A program made the position numbers and the translations under genes. The notes below the pieces were generated by a model that saw nothing but the letters and a program-made list of their open reading frames with translations, made no database searches and was not told the DNA's origin. From 2-02-FULL-55-14 sp964534125 (GTDB lineage: Bacteria; Bacteroidota; Ignavibacteria; UBA10030), in NCBI GenBank assembly GCA_964534125.1, contig CAZHOJ010000005.1:124001-188000 (forward strand): DNA of 64,000 nt, written 5' to 3'. This document shows, piece by piece, positions 31,917 to 39,926 of the stretch (its first letter is position 1; the number at the start of each line of letters is the position of its first letter).

Positions 31917-32762
31917 ATGAACCGACATATTCACATACCCGCAATGCTCCTTTCATTGCTCATCCTGATCGGGACGGCGCAATCGCAGGTCCCGTCTGTA
32001 AGGGTCAGCCAGGCTGCAGAGGTCCGGCAGACAATCGGTCTCGCCGACGTGTCTGTCCGATTCCATCGGCCTGGCGTGAAGGGACGGGAGATATGGGGCG
32101 GTCTTCTCCCCTACGGCGAGGTGTGGCGCGCAGGCGCAAATGAGCCGACGCTCGTCACCTTTTCCGAAAATGTCACCATCGCCGGAACGTCCCTCAAGGC
32201 CGGGACGTACCGCATCGTGGTCGTCCCTATGAAGGACGCACCGTGGAACGTCATTTTCAATTCCGAGGTGAAGAACTGGGGATCGATCTACGACAAGCAG
32301 TATGATGTCGCCACTGTTCCGGTGCAACCGGCGGAAGTACAGCATACGGAATGGATGTCCTTTTCCTTCGACGCATTGACAGGAACGAGCGCTGATCTGA
32401 TGCTCTGCTGGGAGAAGATCGGGCTTCGCATTCCGCTGTCGTTCGATACGGAAGGCATCTTCGCATCGAAGGCGGCAGCCCTCACATCAGATGTCTGGCG
32501 TGCCAAGAACAGCTATGCACGGTATCTGCTCGAATTCGGTGACGACCCTCAGAAGGCCTTGTCCATCGCAGAAGAGGCCGTCGCAATGGACAAGAACATC
32601 GGAACCCTCCGTACAAAGGCAGAGATCCTCGCGAAGTTGAGGCGGTATGCCGACGCGGTCACTGTCATGCAGGAAGCGGTCGAAGCGGGAAAAGCACAGA
32701 ATCCGAACATGAACACCGGATTCTACGAGGGATTCATCACACGCTGGAAGGAGATGAAGTAG
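31917..32762 (+). CDS. Secreted DUF2911 protein
   Basis: A 281-residue protein from ATG 31917 (GGAGG 8 bases upstream), with a signal peptide (MLLSLLILIGTAQSQ). The DUF2911 domain covers about residues 25-170, with FHRPGVKGREIWGGLLPYGE, WRAGANEPTLVTF and FDALTGTSADLMLCWE. The C-terminal third looks like one or two TPR-type helix pairs. It is widespread and of unknown function in FCB bacteria. The longer frame adds 21 residues without a signal-peptide character. Confidence 0.85.
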   Translation: MNRHIHIPAMLLSLLILIGTAQSQVPSVRVSQAAEVRQTIGLADVSVRFHRPGVKGREIWGGLLPYGEVWRAGANEPTLVTFSENVTIAGTSLKAGTYRIVVVPMKDAPWNVIFNSEVKNWGSIYDKQYDVATVPVQPAEVQHTEWMSFSFDALTGTSADLMLCWEKIGLRIPLSFDTEGIFASKAAALTSDVWRAKNSYARYLLEFGDDPQKALSIAEEAVAMDKNIGTLRTKAEILAKLRRYADAVTVMQEAVEAGKAQNPNMNTGFYEGFITRWKEMK

Positions 32763-32772
32763 GAGAAGCCGG

Positions 32773-34191
32773 TCAGGATTTTTTTGGGATATCCTCAGGG
32801 GCGGCTTTCACGAGCCGCCCTTCTTCTTGCTGGAGGTACTTCCTCGCCGCTTCGGCGTCTGCCGGATGGAAGGTCGGGATCTTCGAGCGTGTCACTACGA
32901 ACGCTGCAAAGACCGTCGAGAAGATCAACGGCAGAATGAGCTCATAGTTGCGGGAGATCTCGAACACAAGGATGGCGGCTGTCAGAGGCATCCGATAGGT
33001 CCCGCCGAGCACTGCTGCTGCGCACACGAGCGCGAAGAGGCCGGGTGCCATCCCGGGGAAGATCTGGCTCCCGAGCACACCGAAACTGAAGCCGAAGAGC
33101 GCCCCGACCTTCAGGGCCGGCGCAAAGGTCCCGCCTGCCCCGTCACTTCCGATGGTCAGTCCTGCGGAGATGGGCTTTACGAGCACGGACAATGCCGCGA
33201 GGACCAGTATACCGGTCCCTTGAATGGCTTCATTGACCGGCGTGTAGGTCGTTTCCAGCATGGACGGAAGGAAGGCCACGAGCAAGCCCGCGCCGGCCCC
33301 GCCAATGGCTGGCCTGAACACCTCGGGGAATTGCATCACGTAGTTGCGAACGCGTGAACGCGTCCACCGGAACGTCCGCAGGAAATACAGCGCAATGCCT
33401 CCGCTAGCCATCCCGGCTGCAGCAAGGAAGAAATAATCGGTGAGGTCGGCCTGGAAGGCCTCAGGACTCATGAGGATCGGTTCTGTGCCCAACAGCAGCC
33501 TCACAACGGCAGTGGACATCACCGACGCCACGACCAGTGGCACGAACGAGCGGAGGTTCAGGTCTCCGTAGATCAGCTCCACCGCGAACATCATCCCACC
33601 CAGCGGCGCATTAAAGATCCCGCTGATGGCGGCTGCCGTACCTGCTCCTGCTAGCATCGTCTGCTGACGCTGCCTCAGGCGGAACAATCGGGCCAGGAAG
33701 GCACCAACGGATGCTCCGAGAGCGACCGTCGGAGCCTCGCGGCCTGCCCCACCCCCCGATCCAATGGAGAGTGCAGCGGTCAGGATCGCCTTGAGAGATC
33801 CCCGATGGTCGATGGTCGCATGACTGCTCGAGATCGTGGTGTGGATCTTGTCGAGCCCTTCGTCAGGGACACCGCGAAAGATGGTCGTCCGGAGGATGCC
33901 CACCAGAAGGCCCCCGAATGCGGTGATCAGCGGAAAGAGCAGATAGCGCAGATAGTTGTACGAGGCGGCCTCCTCGAAGAAGCCATGGAAGAAGCTCTCC
34001 GAGTATGCCACCGCCAGGTGGAACAGGACCACTGTCAGCCCGACGAGGATGCCGAGCATGGTCGACAGCGCAAGCACTCCCGCATCGGTGTGCCGGTACT
34101 CCGGAAGCGATTCGAAGCGCGCAAACGTATCGTGCAGGAGCTTTCGTACGTCCCGCTTCAGGCCGTTCCAGTATGTGGGGAAATTGCTCAA
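32773..34191 (-). CDS. ClC-type chloride channel/transporter
   Basis: Polytopic membrane protein of 472 residues. ClC signatures are GSGGGAGREAPTVALGAS (the gating Glu is in GREAP), FNAPLGGMMFAVEL and GSDGAGGTFAPALKVGA. No C-terminal CBS domain pair is present. The start taken is the TTG at 34191, which overlaps the symporter stop (TTGA) and has GGAAG upstream; a longer frame would run 23 codons into the symporter gene. Last gene of the PIG-L/symporter/ClC operon. Confidence 0.88.
   Translation of the reverse strand: MSNFPTYWNGLKRDVRKLLHDTFARFESLPEYRHTDAGVLALSTMLGILVGLTVVLFHLAVAYSESFFHGFFEEAASYNYLRYLLFPLITAFGGLLVGILRTTIFRGVPDEGLDKIHTTISSSHATIDHRGSLKAILTAALSIGSGGGAGREAPTVALGASVGAFLARLFRLRQRQQTMLAGAGTAAAISGIFNAPLGGMMFAVELIYGDLNLRSFVPLVVASVMSTAVVRLLLGTEPILMSPEAFQADLTDYFFLAAAGMASGGIALYFLRTFRWTRSRVRNYVMQFPEVFRPAIGGAGAGLLVAFLPSMLETTYTPVNEAIQGTGILVLAALSVLVKPISAGLTIGSDGAGGTFAPALKVGALFGFSFGVLGSQIFPGMAPGLFALVCAAAVLGGTYRMPLTAAILVFEISRNYELILPLIFSTVFAAFVVTRSKIPTFHPADAEAARKYLQQEEGRLVKAAPEDIPKKS
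32799..32827 (+). terminator. Probable terminator of the DUF2911 gene inside the convergent ClC gene
   Basis: GGGCGGCT pairs with AGCCGCCC (8 bp, loop TTCACG) and is followed by TTCTTCTT on the plus strand. It lies 37 bases after the DUF2911 stop but within the last codons of the ClC gene on the other strand; the two genes are only 10 bases apart. Confidence 0.5.
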
Positions 34192-35888
34192 CGTGCTTCC
34201 GCACGAACGGATGGAATGAATTGCTCGATCATCATCGATGCGAGCACCACGACGCCACATCCGATGACGTTATACCACAGCCAGGATATGTCGGTCCAGA
34301 AGAAACATGAGAACACGACTGCCTCCCCGACCAGAGCTGCCAGAAACACGGCCGTTCCACCTACCTGCCTGATATAGAAGGCCACGAGGAAGACTCCCAG
34401 TAACGTGCCATAAAAAAGAGAACCGATGATATTCACGGCTTCGATGAGCGAACCGAGCCGTGCGACGTAGTTCGCGAACAGGATCGCGTAGACACCCCAG
34501 GCAGCCATCAATCCTCTCGAGATGAGCAGGTACTGGCGGTCTGTGAGGTCCGACCGGATCAGCCGTTTGTAGACATCCACGATCGAGCATGTCGCAAGGC
34601 TGCTCAGCTCCCCGCTGCTCGACGACATCGACGCAGCAAAGATACAGGCGAACACAAGCCCGACGAGCCCTGCCGGCAGATACCGAAGCACATACGTCAG
34701 GAAGATGTAGTTCGTATCGCTGGGGTCCGCAGCGGGGTCCGCGGCAACGATGGCCGCCTGCGCCGTCGTGCGGGCGTCTTCCTTCGCCTGCGCGAGTGCT
34801 CCGATACGTTCCCTGGCAGCCTGTGCGGTCGACACATCACCGCTCTCTTCCGCCTCAAGATATGCCCGGTAGACCTCCTGCTGCTCGTCGTGGGCCTCCG
34901 CAAAGGCGGCTTCTGCCGACGCATACGCCTCTCCGTGGACGCTCTGACGGGCGTTGGTCTCGGCGACGGGATTGAAGAAGAGGGGCGGCCGTTCGAACTG
35001 GAAGACCACAAAGACCATGACGCCGATGAGCAGGATGAAAAACTGCATCGGCACCTTCGCCATGCCATTGAACAACAGGCCCATACGGCTCTGAGCGACC
35101 GACCGTCCCGTCAGGTACCGCTGCACCTGGGACTGGTCTGTCCCGAAATATGCAAGAGCAATGAACAAACCGCCAATGATCCCGGACCAGAAGTTATACC
35201 TGTTCTCGAGGTCGAACGTGAAATCCACGATATTGAGCTTCCCGGAGACCCCGGCGATACGGAAGGCATCGACGACGCTGATATCGTCGGGAAGCACGAA
35301 GAACGTTATCAGAAATGCCATCAGCATGCCGGACATGATGATAAGCAGCTGCTGAACGTCAGCCCAGGCCACCGCCTTGACCCCACCGAATGTCATATAG
35401 GTGATGATCCCGCCTCCGATGACGATGGACGTCCAGCGGATGTCCCATCCGAGCATGACCGACAGGACAAGCGACGGGGCGTAGATGGTCATACCTGCTC
35501 CAAGGCCCCGCTGGACAAGGAATATGAGCGCTGTCAGTAGTCGCGTCTTCAGGTCGAATCGTTGTTCGAGATATTCGTAGGCGGTATACACCGACAGCCT
35601 GTGGAACAACGGCACAGCGGTGATCGAGAGGATGATCATTGCGAGCGGCAGCCCGAAGTAGTATTGGACGAACCGCATGCCGTCCGCATACGCTTGCCCC
35701 GGTGTCGAGGTGAAGGTAATGGCGCTCGCCTGCGTTGCCATGATGGAGAGTGCCACCGTAAACCAGGGAAGCTGTTTGTCCGCGAGGAGAAAGCCGCGGA
35801 TGTTCCGGCTGCCGCGGCTCTTCCACATGCCATAGGCGATGAGGGACGTGAGCGTCAGGGCGAGAATGGCCCAGTCGAGAGCTCTCAT
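34188..35888 (-). CDS. Sodium:solute symporter (SSS family)
   Basis: A 566-residue transporter with about 13 transmembrane spans. SSS features are FTSTPGQAYADGMRF near residue 60, the sodium-site region FGTDQSQVQRYLTGRS near residue 248 and ASMSSSSGELSSLATCS near residue 425. A charged, helical cytoplasmic or periplasmic loop of about 85 residues (about 305-392, AEAAFAEAHDEQQEVYRAYL) interrupts the spans; a similar loop is common in FCB members as I recall them. The solute is unknown. It is coupled by ATGA to a 51-residue membrane protein upstream and by TTGA to the ClC gene. Confidence 0.88.
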   Translation of the reverse strand: MRALDWAILALTLTSLIAYGMWKSRGSRNIRGFLLADKQLPWFTVALSIMATQASAITFTSTPGQAYADGMRFVQYYFGLPLAMIILSITAVPLFHRLSVYTAYEYLEQRFDLKTRLLTALIFLVQRGLGAGMTIYAPSLVLSVMLGWDIRWTSIVIGGGIITYMTFGGVKAVAWADVQQLLIIMSGMLMAFLITFFVLPDDISVVDAFRIAGVSGKLNIVDFTFDLENRYNFWSGIIGGLFIALAYFGTDQSQVQRYLTGRSVAQSRMGLLFNGMAKVPMQFFILLIGVMVFVVFQFERPPLFFNPVAETNARQSVHGEAYASAEAAFAEAHDEQQEVYRAYLEAEESGDVSTAQAARERIGALAQAKEDARTTAQAAIVAADPAADPSDTNYIFLTYVLRYLPAGLVGLVFACIFAASMSSSSGELSSLATCSIVDVYKRLIRSDLTDRQYLLISRGLMAAWGVYAILFANYVARLGSLIEAVNIIGSLFYGTLLGVFLVAFYIRQVGGTAVFLAALVGEAVVFSCFFWTDISWLWYNVIGCGVVVLASMMIEQFIPSVRAEAR

Positions 35889-36040
35889 CCGAAGACCACC
35901 ATGATCAGGCGGAACACCACAATGAGCAGAACGAGCTCCGCAAGGATCACCGCATACCAGGCCCCCCAGCTCTGGAACGCGGGCGGACGTTCCTCCTCCG
36001 GCTCAGGTCCGTTGCCGTTGACGATGGGACGCTCCGTCAT
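35885..36040 (-). CDS. Small single-span membrane protein (51 residues)
   Basis: It starts MTERPIVNGNGPEPEEERPP, has a Trp/Tyr interface (FQSWGAWYA), then one transmembrane helix, VILAELVLLIVVFRLIMVVF, and ends FG. Its ATG overlaps the PIG-L stop (ATGA), and its own TGA overlaps the symporter ATG (ATGA). This double coupling, and the absence of any competing frame, argue that it is a real gene. It may be an accessory subunit of the symporter. I do not recognise a family. Confidence 0.75.
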   Translation of the reverse strand: MTERPIVNGNGPEPEEERPPAFQSWGAWYAVILAELVLLIVVFRLIMVVFG

Positions 36041-38532
36041 TCGGTTGTCCTTCCATATGAGATGATGTTCGCAAGAAGACGATACGCTCCCGGAACGCCC
36101 GCCGGAATCTGCCGGAAGAAGGAGAGTCCGGTATAGAAGAATGCACCTCGTCCGACGGGAGCGAACAACAGCCCTCCGCGGAGCTCGTCCTCACCCGGAT
36201 CACTGCAGGCAAGCAGCGGCTTGTACCGATCATCCCACGATGCCGCAAAGTAAAGTCCCCGCTCCTGCACCCACCCGTCGAAGTCCCCGGGATGGATGCG
36301 GTTGGGAGTGTGGAACACCGGATGACCGGGCTCCAGCCATCTCATAGGAGCGTTCTCATCTGTCACCCTGTCGCGGCCGATCGTGAGCGGATAGGGTCCG
36401 ATCTGCGTCGGTCCGGTTCTCGACGTTGTCATGTACTGGACGACGAACGTTCCACCGCGTTCCATGTACGAGGTGAGCCTCTCCTCGGCCGCACGCAGTG
36501 CGGGCCGCGTATTGTATGCCCGAACGCCTGTGACGATCGAGCCGAATCGATCAAGATCGCCCAGGAGCAGATCGTCGTCACTCAGCAACGTGACGGTGTA
36601 GCCGAGCTGTTGAAGTCCATCTGGTACCTCATCTCCAGCCCCCATAACGTATCCGACGTTCGTAAGCGAACCGGTGCCTGCATCGGCCGCGACGAGCTGC
36701 GCTGCTGCTTTCTCGAGAACGGTCACAGGTGGTATATGGGAATAGCGCGCCGAACGAGCAAAAAAATGGACGGGTTCGCCGTCTGCGGATCCCGTGACCA
36801 GGGCCTCCCCGCTCTGCGCGTCAGACGTTCGCCAAACACGGAATCTGATCGTCGTGATGTCCCCTTCGGAGAGGTCGTCCGCCACGAAGGCGTGCGGCTC
36901 GGCAGAGAATCCCTTCGGCAGGAGAATGCCTCCCTCCAAATGGCGCACGGGAGCATTGGCAGTGACGCGCAAAGAGAGAACCTTCGGCTCACTGTCCGGA
37001 AAGATCGTGACGGGGTCCTGAAATTCTGCCGACACCCGAGGGACAATGCGGACAGGCTCGAAACGCTCCCCCTCCACCGGATCTATCGTCCTGAACCGGA
37101 CAGGACGCAGCACTTCGAAGGAACCATACGGCGACGACAGACGAACCCGAACGCAGAACTCCGCCGGATCCTTTGCCAGGCCGGTCTGCTCCATCTCAGG
37201 TACACGGTAGCGAAACGCTTCGGGTGGCTCCCTCAACCAGAATGGCTGCGTGTATCGGCGATCCGTCTCGACGTAGATCGCTCTTCGTTCCATATACGGC
37301 CGATTGGGCTCCAGAATCCGGCCCGGCTCGTCGAAGACAGGTCCGTTCACGGGCCCCCATTTCCGGACCCGGAACTCGGTCTGTGACCTGTTCACGGCGA
37401 GAAGCGTCACACTGACGCTGTCCCCCCGAACGAACGTGCGGCGGTCGGTCGTTACATCGATCCAGAGGCCCGAGCACGCAAGGATCAAGTCTTCCACGTC
37501 TCTGATCTTCTTTTGTACAAGAGGATCGGCCGGAAGGTGCTTCATCCGGACAAGGAGATCGAAGAGGTCCGGGATGGCCAATGAGGGGTCCCGGGAATCG
37601 AAGGACGTGCTGACAGACTGCAGCCGTTCTGCGATCTCCTGGCCACCGGGGATCCTATTCCAGGTCAGCTCGACACCATCGAAAAGGGAAGCGGCAGCAG
37701 GACTGCCTGCAAGGTGTTCGAAGGAGTTCCGGTACTCGCCCCTGGACTCTGAGGCTCCGAATCCTTGACTCTTGTGCATCGACCGGGCACGTCCGGCCAG
37801 TTCCGTGTACGAGACGCCAAGAAAAGGATCATACCTTCCGAGGTCGATCGAGACGGATGTCGCTGCTTCACCTGAGGATTCTGCTCCGCCGAAGCGGAAA
37901 GCGTTCCAGACAATGCGTGTCGGCTTCCAGACGCCCACGTACTCAAGCTGCTCGGGAAATTTCTCCGGATCCCCCGCTGCCTCGAAGGCATCAAGGGCAA
38001 GCTGTCCCGAGCTTGTGTGATTTCCATGCCCGCCACGGCCGGAAGTGAAGCGAGTGACGATAACGTCTGGCCGAAACGCTCGCACGACATACACGATATC
38101 CGACAGGATGCTGTCTTTGCCCCAGAAGGCGAGCGTCTCCTCCATGGTCTTCGAATACCCGAAGTCTATCGCGCGCGTGAAGAACTGTTCTGCCCCATCG
38201 ATCTCCCTCGCCGCCAGAAGCTCCTGCGCCCGAATGAGCCCGAGGAGGGCCCCCTGCTCCGGACCGATGAGGTTCTGCCCCCCCTCGCCCCGCGTCAGTG
38301 CCAGGTATCCCGTGCGAACGCCGAACCCATTTGCCATCGTTGCGAGAAAGGCAGTATTCTCATCGTCGGGATGCGCGGCCACATACAGGACCGATCCCAG
38401 GACTGAGAGCCGCTCGATACCGGCCTGGATCTCGGATGAGGTCCACGCACGTGGCGGCGATTGCGCAACGGTCCCAGTCGGAATGAGTGCGGACAGTATG
38501 ACAAAGAAATGAAAGGTATTACGAAGGAACAT
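36037..38532 (-). CDS. Secreted PIG-L (LmbE-like) deacetylase with long C-terminal extension
   Basis: An 831-residue exported protein from ATG 38532 (signal peptide FFVILSALIPTGTVAQ). The PIG-L N-deacetylase domain has the zinc motif AAHPDDEN near residue 55 and the GRGGHGNHTSSG His motif near residue 150. After about residue 270 there is a region of beta-rich, NPCBM/bacterial-Ig-like sequence, then a C-terminal domain from about residue 640 (DRFGSIVTGVRAYNTRPALR; YMERGGTFVVQYMTTS) that resembles a class I glutamine-amidotransferase-like fold. It probably deacetylates an N-acetyl sugar or related envelope substrate. It is the first gene of a four-gene coupled operon. Confidence 0.87.
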   Translation of the reverse strand: MFLRNTFHFFVILSALIPTGTVAQSPPRAWTSSEIQAGIERLSVLGSVLYVAAHPDDENTAFLATMANGFGVRTGYLALTRGEGGQNLIGPEQGALLGLIRAQELLAAREIDGAEQFFTRAIDFGYSKTMEETLAFWGKDSILSDIVYVVRAFRPDVIVTRFTSGRGGHGNHTSSGQLALDAFEAAGDPEKFPEQLEYVGVWKPTRIVWNAFRFGGAESSGEAATSVSIDLGRYDPFLGVSYTELAGRARSMHKSQGFGASESRGEYRNSFEHLAGSPAAASLFDGVELTWNRIPGGQEIAERLQSVSTSFDSRDPSLAIPDLFDLLVRMKHLPADPLVQKKIRDVEDLILACSGLWIDVTTDRRTFVRGDSVSVTLLAVNRSQTEFRVRKWGPVNGPVFDEPGRILEPNRPYMERRAIYVETDRRYTQPFWLREPPEAFRYRVPEMEQTGLAKDPAEFCVRVRLSSPYGSFEVLRPVRFRTIDPVEGERFEPVRIVPRVSAEFQDPVTIFPDSEPKVLSLRVTANAPVRHLEGGILLPKGFSAEPHAFVADDLSEGDITTIRFRVWRTSDAQSGEALVTGSADGEPVHFFARSARYSHIPPVTVLEKAAAQLVAADAGTGSLTNVGYVMGAGDEVPDGLQQLGYTVTLLSDDDLLLGDLDRFGSIVTGVRAYNTRPALRAAEERLTSYMERGGTFVVQYMTTSRTGPTQIGPYPLTIGRDRVTDENAPMRWLEPGHPVFHTPNRIHPGDFDGWVQERGLYFAASWDDRYKPLLACSDPGEDELRGGLLFAPVGRGAFFYTGLSFFRQIPAGVPGAYRLLANIISYGRTTE

Positions 38533-38559
38533 GTGGGATTCCGGATTCGGGGAATGGTG

Positions 38560-38588
38560 AATATACCCCGCACACTCCGAACTCGCAA
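38560..38588 (-). promoter_or_regulatory. Candidate promoter of the PIG-L operon
   Basis: On the minus strand, TTG (38586-38588), a 20-base spacer and TATATT (38560-38565) match the window's promoter pattern. It sits 28 bases before the PIG-L ATG, back to back with the promoter of the gene on the other strand. Confidence 0.55.
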
Positions 38589-38590
38589 CA

Positions 38591-38621
38591 TTTTGCCCGC
38601 GCATGAATTTTGTCTATTTTG
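38591..38621 (+). promoter_or_regulatory. Candidate promoter of the TlpA-like lipoprotein gene
   Basis: TTTTG (38591-38595), a 19-base spacer and TATTTTG (38615-38621) closely match the FCB promoter pattern. Only 7 bases separate the -7 element from the ATG at 38629, so transcription would start at or next to the start codon and the mRNA would be leaderless or nearly so. Confidence 0.6.
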
Positions 38622-38628
38622 ACGAACC

Positions 38629-39852
38629 ATGAGACCTCGATTTCTCCTCCCACCGTCGCTCCTGATCCTTTTCATGCTCCTGGCCTGTCAGCCCTCCATC
38701 CCTCCGGAGGGAACATGGACCGGCCACGCCACTATCGCCGATGGCCGCGCGATCCCCTTCTCATTTGAAATGAGCCTCACCACTCGTCCTCCGACAGCAG
38801 CATTTCTCATCGATGAAGAGCGAACACCGGTCCCTGAGGTCTTCGTGCATGGCGATTCCATTCTCTTCGTTGTCGACGAATATCATGCAGCATTCCGGCT
38901 TCTCTGGGATGGGACCGCCCTGAGGGGAGTGTATGAGCGCTACCGCACCGACACGACCGGATTCCCTGTCATCGCGATGCCGGGCAGCGTCCCGGCGAAG
39001 GAAGGCCGGGACAAACCGGATATTCCGCTTGTCGGTTCCTTTGCCTTCCTTCGGGAAGGCGCGTCGGGGGTGGACAGCTCGTCCACGGCTGTGTTCTGGG
39101 CACGCGGAGATTCGATTTTCGGGACTATCGTCTCTCCCTCGGGGGACGATGGACTGATGGCCGGAGTCCAGTCGGGCGATACGGTCCGGCTCTCTCGGTT
39201 CACGGGGTGGCAGAGCCTCTTTCTCGAGATTGTCCGGGAAGGGACCTCCTGGCGCGGATTGCGCTTCATGAGAGAACTGCCGCCATCATCCTTCCGTCTT
39301 CTCCCCCGGACCTCGGCAGCCTCCGATGTTCCAAACGAACCTGCAACGAGGCTACGGAAAGGCGTCAAGCGGTTCACCTTCTCAGGGATAACGGCGGAGG
39401 GAGACACGATCACGGACGCATCTGAACGGTTCAGGGGAAGACCACTTATCGTCGATATCATGGGCACATGGTGCCATAATTGTCTCGATGCTGCACCGGT
39501 GCTGCAGAAGTTGTATGAAGAGTTCAACGGAAATGGGCTTGAGATCGTTTCGCTCGCCTTCGAGCTTCGCGATGACGTGCCATCGGGGCTCCGGAATCTC
39601 GATCTTTTCAGGAAGCGGCACGGCATCACCTACACGATGCTCTACTGCGGCGACATCTCGCGCGAGAACGTCGAGGAACGGATCGGTGCGCAATTGGAGA
39701 ACTTCGGGGCCTATCCGACGGCGATCTTCATCGACCGGAACGGCAAGGTCGTTTCGACCCATAAAGGATTCAGGGGGCCCGGGACGGGTGAAGGATTTCA
39801 GCGTGAGATCGGTATATTCTACGCGGCAGCCAGGTCATTGACCCACGAATGA
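38629..39852 (+). CDS. TlpA/thioredoxin-like lipoprotein
   Basis: A 407-residue protein with a lipoprotein signal (LLILFMLLACQPS; lipid-modified Cys near residue 21). About 240 residues of beta-rich sequence follow, then a C-terminal thioredoxin-fold domain of the TlpA type (about residues 255-405) with the redox motif GTWCHNCLDAAPVLQ and the cis-Pro region FGAYPTAIFIDRNGKV. Such proteins reduce periplasmic disulfides or serve cytochrome maturation. No ribosome-binding site is visible, consistent with a leaderless mRNA. Confidence 0.88.
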   Translation: MRPRFLLPPSLLILFMLLACQPSIPPEGTWTGHATIADGRAIPFSFEMSLTTRPPTAAFLIDEERTPVPEVFVHGDSILFVVDEYHAAFRLLWDGTALRGVYERYRTDTTGFPVIAMPGSVPAKEGRDKPDIPLVGSFAFLREGASGVDSSSTAVFWARGDSIFGTIVSPSGDDGLMAGVQSGDTVRLSRFTGWQSLFLEIVREGTSWRGLRFMRELPPSSFRLLPRTSAASDVPNEPATRLRKGVKRFTFSGITAEGDTITDASERFRGRPLIVDIMGTWCHNCLDAAPVLQKLYEEFNGNGLEIVSLAFELRDDVPSGLRNLDLFRKRHGITYTMLYCGDISRENVEERIGAQLENFGAYPTAIFIDRNGKVVSTHKGFRGPGTGEGFQREIGIFYAAARSLTHE

Positions 39853-39926
39853 CGTTCCCCATGCATAACGATGCACATACCGCATTGATACACGACCGAC
39901 AGAACACATGAAGGATACAAGACGAA

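Noticed and set aside
32773..34260. ClC start at an ATG-like codon 23 codons upstream
   Set aside because: That start lies inside the symporter gene and has no ribosome-binding site; the TTG with stop overlap is better supported.
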